Assembly: GCA_047614245.1 (NCBI GenBank)
Contig: JBLHIC010000057.1
Coordinates: forward strand, 1-15,935
Reading direction: 5' to 3'
Source of the DNA: Ulvibacter sp047614245
Lineage (GTDB): Bacteria > Bacteroidota > Bacteroidia > Flavobacteriales > Flavobacteriaceae
DNA: 15,935 nucleotides
Shown here: positions 13,616 to 15,935 of the stretch, one piece after another
Layout of the letters: every line of letters begins with the position of its first letter
How positions within the stretch are numbered: the first letter of the stretch is position 1
Notes under the pieces: model-generated
The model's input: only the letters and a program-made list of their open reading frames with translations
The model's database searches: none
Told to the model about the DNA's origin: nothing
Translations under genes and position numbers: made by a program

Positions 13616-15935
13616 TTAAAATTGGGATTTGGGGTTTCAGTAATTGTATTTTGTGTTTGAACTTGCAATGAATTGATAGATATCGATTTTTGAATGGCAA
13701 TTGCATCTGTTACAATAAAGGGTTTAGGCATTGTGTTTTTTGGACGTTGATTAATTGTAAATTGTGAATTGCTTAATAGGTCGAAAGAATATTCGACCAC
13801 TGTAAATGATACTTCGGTATCTTTTTTTATGGTATATGAAACCTCAAGCGAGTCATTTTCAGCGACGTAAAAGCGTATTAGTTTATTGCTTTTACGATTA
13901 GAGTATACATTCCCGCTGCTATCTTTTGGGACCCTCTTTCCATTAAAAGACAACGAATGAAAAAGAATGTTTGTTTCTGCATAGAGTCCAATTTGATTAA
14001 TGTTTCGCTTCGGAATTATACTAAAAGTTGTATTTCTGAAATTGCCAATTACAGTATCTTTTTTTAGGACAGTTTCAAAAAGCGGAATGTTTTTTTGTGG
14101 CGCTTCAGAAGCAAATGTGTAAGAGGTTTTGTACTTGCTCCCAGCAGCACTTTGCACATATTTAGAAGCTTCTTCAGGCGTTTCTCCTAAATATCCTTTG
14201 GTCCAGTCATCCAATATTTTATCATAAGTCACCCAATACGATTTTCCGGTATCGGCATTTTGATAATAGACTAGACTATTTGGTTTTTGCCGAGTTTCAG
14301 AAAAATCACTTTTTAAATGAGCACTAATAAAAAAGACTACAGCGACTACTCCACTTATTAAAGAAAGTAAGTGAAGTTTTTTATAAAATCCAAAAATGGG
14401 AATCAAGAGCCCAAGAAGTAACACGGTAAAAATGCAGCTAATGAAGACATGATCTGACCCTAAACCAACTGGGAAAAACTGAATCAGTGGGGCATATAAA
14501 AATATGGCAGGAATTGCGATCAAAACCATTAACAGCAGGTTGGGCTTCTCTTGGCGAATTAATCCCCACAGAGCAATTAACCCAAAAAATATAGGGATGA
14601 TAAAATATGCGGCGCCTTTCAAATAGATATAAACGGCAACATTAATTAAAAACCAGAAGACAAGCGGTGCGATAAAGAGGTTGGCAACCGTTGTGCTTTT
14701 TAAGTATTTACTATAAATTTTGAAGAGTATAGCGAGCGCAAGAAACACGAAGAAACCAACGTATATATGTCCGTTGTATTTAAATCCATGTTGAACTTCT
14801 TCATATTGTGGATAGACTTTCAGCAACAAAACCCAACCAAGGTAACCGATGAGTCCTGTAATAATAAGTGCTCCTAGAAATGGAATAAATCCTTTTCCAA
14901 TCCCTTTTACACTCAATTTTCTTTGGTTGATTCCGTAGATGACTAGACCAATAAAAAGTGTCAGCGCAATAAGTAACATAGATAATATCCAGGAAAATGG
15001 ATAGCTTATCATTTTCAGAAAAGGGAAATTAACGTAGACATTATCTTCTTCAGCTTTTAATAAAGAAAGGTCTGCGTCTGCGAAATGAGTAAGGAGGGGT
15101 AATAAATAACTGCCTTGGTGTTGGAGTGTTTCGAGGTCTAAATTTTCTATATTGTCATTGGCCGTATGATAATCAAAGTGATCGTCGATAAAAGCGAAGA
15201 AAAAACTATCAATATTGCCGTCTTCTCTAAAAACTGTTGAATCTGTATCGTTGGGAAGCATTTTATAAATGCTATACATAAGAGATGAAGCAACGGGGTA
15301 TTCTGGATTTGCCTCAATAAAAGCCTTAATAAGGTTGCTGTTTCCACCGTTGGTTTCAAGGATCATATTGCTTGGGCCGCCACTTCCACGAGCCTCAAAA
15401 TTGAGCGCCAGACCAATGTTATTTGCCCAAGGATGCTCATTGACAAATAACTTTGCGCCATCCAGGCCTATTTCTTCGCAATCGGTAAATAAAACAATAA
15501 TATCATTTACGGGAGCTTTATTTAAAGCGAGATACGCACGCAGGCTTTCTAAAATTGTGACAACGCCACTACCTGCGTCACTAGCGCCTAAAGATGGAAC
15601 TAAGGCACTATCGTAGTGAGAAAGTAGTAACAGTGCTTTTCCATTACCTGAACCCTTTATGCGGCCTAGAATATTTTTAGGCTTATCCATATTGCGCCAC
15701 ACAGGATTTAATACATAGCCCTCTTGGATTTCCGTTTCGAAGCCTAAACCTTTCAATTCATTTTCTAAAAAAGTACGTACCCGTTTATGATCTTGCGATC
15801 CATAATAGTGGGGAGATTTCGCTATTTCGCGAAGCGGAATTAAAGCACGTTCGGTAGAAAACTCAGTTTCAGAAGAGGATGAAGATGTTCCTGCTCTTGG
15901 CATTAGACTTGAAAAACTATAGTAAATAAGAGCTA
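13612..15935 (-). CDS. M28 family metallopeptidase with C-terminal polytopic membrane domain, N-terminus outside the window
   Basis: At least 773 residues; the frame is still open at the right edge, and the codons before the ATG at 15903 read ALIYYSFSSL, the end of a transmembrane helix. That ATG is therefore internal and the true start lies beyond the window. Numbering from it, the peptidase domain has LLLLSHYDS (His96, Asp98), GASDAGSG (bridging Asp109), DCEEIGLDGA (catalytic Glu143 and zinc ligand Glu144), NFEARG (Glu170) and DYHTANDN (His246): a full two-zinc M28 site. From about 290 to 530 there are roughly eight hydrophobic helices, then a beta-rich soluble tail of about 230 residues. 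This resembles the Fxna/ERMP1-type layout found in Bacteroidota, an aminopeptidase domain exposed to the periplasm on a membrane anchor. It overlaps the YeeZ-like gene by 4 bp. Confidence 0.92.
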   Translation of the reverse strand, partial: ALIYYSFSSLMPRAGTSSSSSETEFSTERALIPLREIAKSPHYYGSQDHKRVRTFLENELKGLGFETEIQEGYVLNPVWRNMDKPKNILGRIKGSGNGKALLLLSHYDSALVPSLGASDAGSGVVTILESLRAYLALNKAPVNDIIVLFTDCEEIGLDGAKLFVNEHPWANNIGLALNFEARGSGGPSNMILETNGGNSNLIKAFIEANPEYPVASSLMYSIYKMLPNDTDSTVFREDGNIDSFFFAFIDDHFDYHTANDNIENLDLETLQHQGSYLLPLLTHFADADLSLLKAEEDNVYVNFPFLKMISYPFSWILSMLLIALTLFIGLVIYGINQRKLSVKGIGKGFIPFLGALIITGLIGYLGWVLLLKVYPQYEEVQHGFKYNGHIYVGFFVFLALAILFKIYSKYLKSTTVANLFIAPLVFWFLINVAVYIYLKGAAYFIIPIFFGLIALWGLIRQEKPNLLLMVLIAIPAIFLYAPLIQFFPVGLGSDHVFISCIFTVLLLGLLIPIFGFYKKLHLLSLISGVVAVVFFISAHLKSDFSETRQKPNSLVYYQNADTGKSYWVTYDKILDDWTKGYLGETPEEASKYVQSAAGSKYKTSYTFASEAPQKNIPLFETVLKKDTVIGNFRNTTFSIIPKRNINQIGLYAETNILFHSLSFNGKRVPKDSSGNVYSNRKSNKLIRFYVAENDSLEVSYTIKKDTEVSFTVVEYSFDLLSNSQFTINQRPKNTMPKPFIVTDAIAIQKSISINSLQVQTQNTITETPNPNFK

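Noticed and set aside
15269..15616. Plus-strand open frame of 115 codons
   Set aside because: Antisense to the catalytic part of the M28 peptidase, whose zinc ligands are all present.
1..15935. CRISPR array, prophage, toxin-antitoxin pair or complete insertion sequence
   Set aside because: No spaced direct repeats, no phage structural genes and no intact transposase or integrase were found on either strand.

Overview
The window looks like a chromosomal segment of a marine-type member of the Bacteroidota, most likely Flavobacteriaceae. The signs are AT-rich DNA, DUF5686 and DUF2147 envelope proteins, many short Bacteroidota-style lipoprotein signals, a short-chain type L-threonine dehydrogenase, an M28 peptidase fused to a polytopic membrane domain, and two exact matches to the Bacteroidota -7 promoter box TAnnTTTG. 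No phage, insertion sequence, CRISPR array or rRNA is visible.

Left block (1-5530, all minus strand). A tight operon reads from 2439 down to the left edge: a serine-palmitoyltransferase-type PLP enzyme, a GNAT-fold acyltransferase that overlaps it by 17 bp, and, 4 bp further on, the first 38 codons of an NAD(P)-dependent epimerase-like reductase. These are the three activities of the bacterial ceramide pathway, although cysteate-based sulfonolipid is a possible alternative product. Upstream of it, a DUF2147 secreted protein and a DUF5686 outer-membrane barrel protein also overlap by 17 bp.

Middle (5531-7785) is a decayed zone around a tRNA-Arg(CCT) at 6341-6412. It holds a remnant of a type I restriction methylase subunit (HsdM), an unexplained stretch with a zinc-knuckle-like frame, a 14-bp copy of the tRNA 3' end lying 97 bp downstream, a frameshifted C-terminus of a DUF3667-like membrane protein, one intact small secreted protein (6875-7396), two adjacent inverted repeats, and another broken coding remnant. 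This is best read as the scar of past insertion and deletion next to a tRNA gene.

Right block (7786-15935) is ordinary chromosome. L-threonine 3-dehydrogenase and a lipoprotein phosphoesterase form a minus-strand pair. Divergent from them, on the plus strand, are a small unknown lipoprotein and an M13 zinc-metallopeptidase lipoprotein. A strong hairpin terminator closes this side, and a convergent minus-strand pair follows: a membrane M28 peptidase that runs off the right edge, and a YeeZ-like dinucleotide-binding protein that overlaps it by 4 bp.

I see no clearly new multi-gene system. The most interesting items are the compact sphingolipid (or sulfonolipid) cassette and the layered gene decay around the tRNA.
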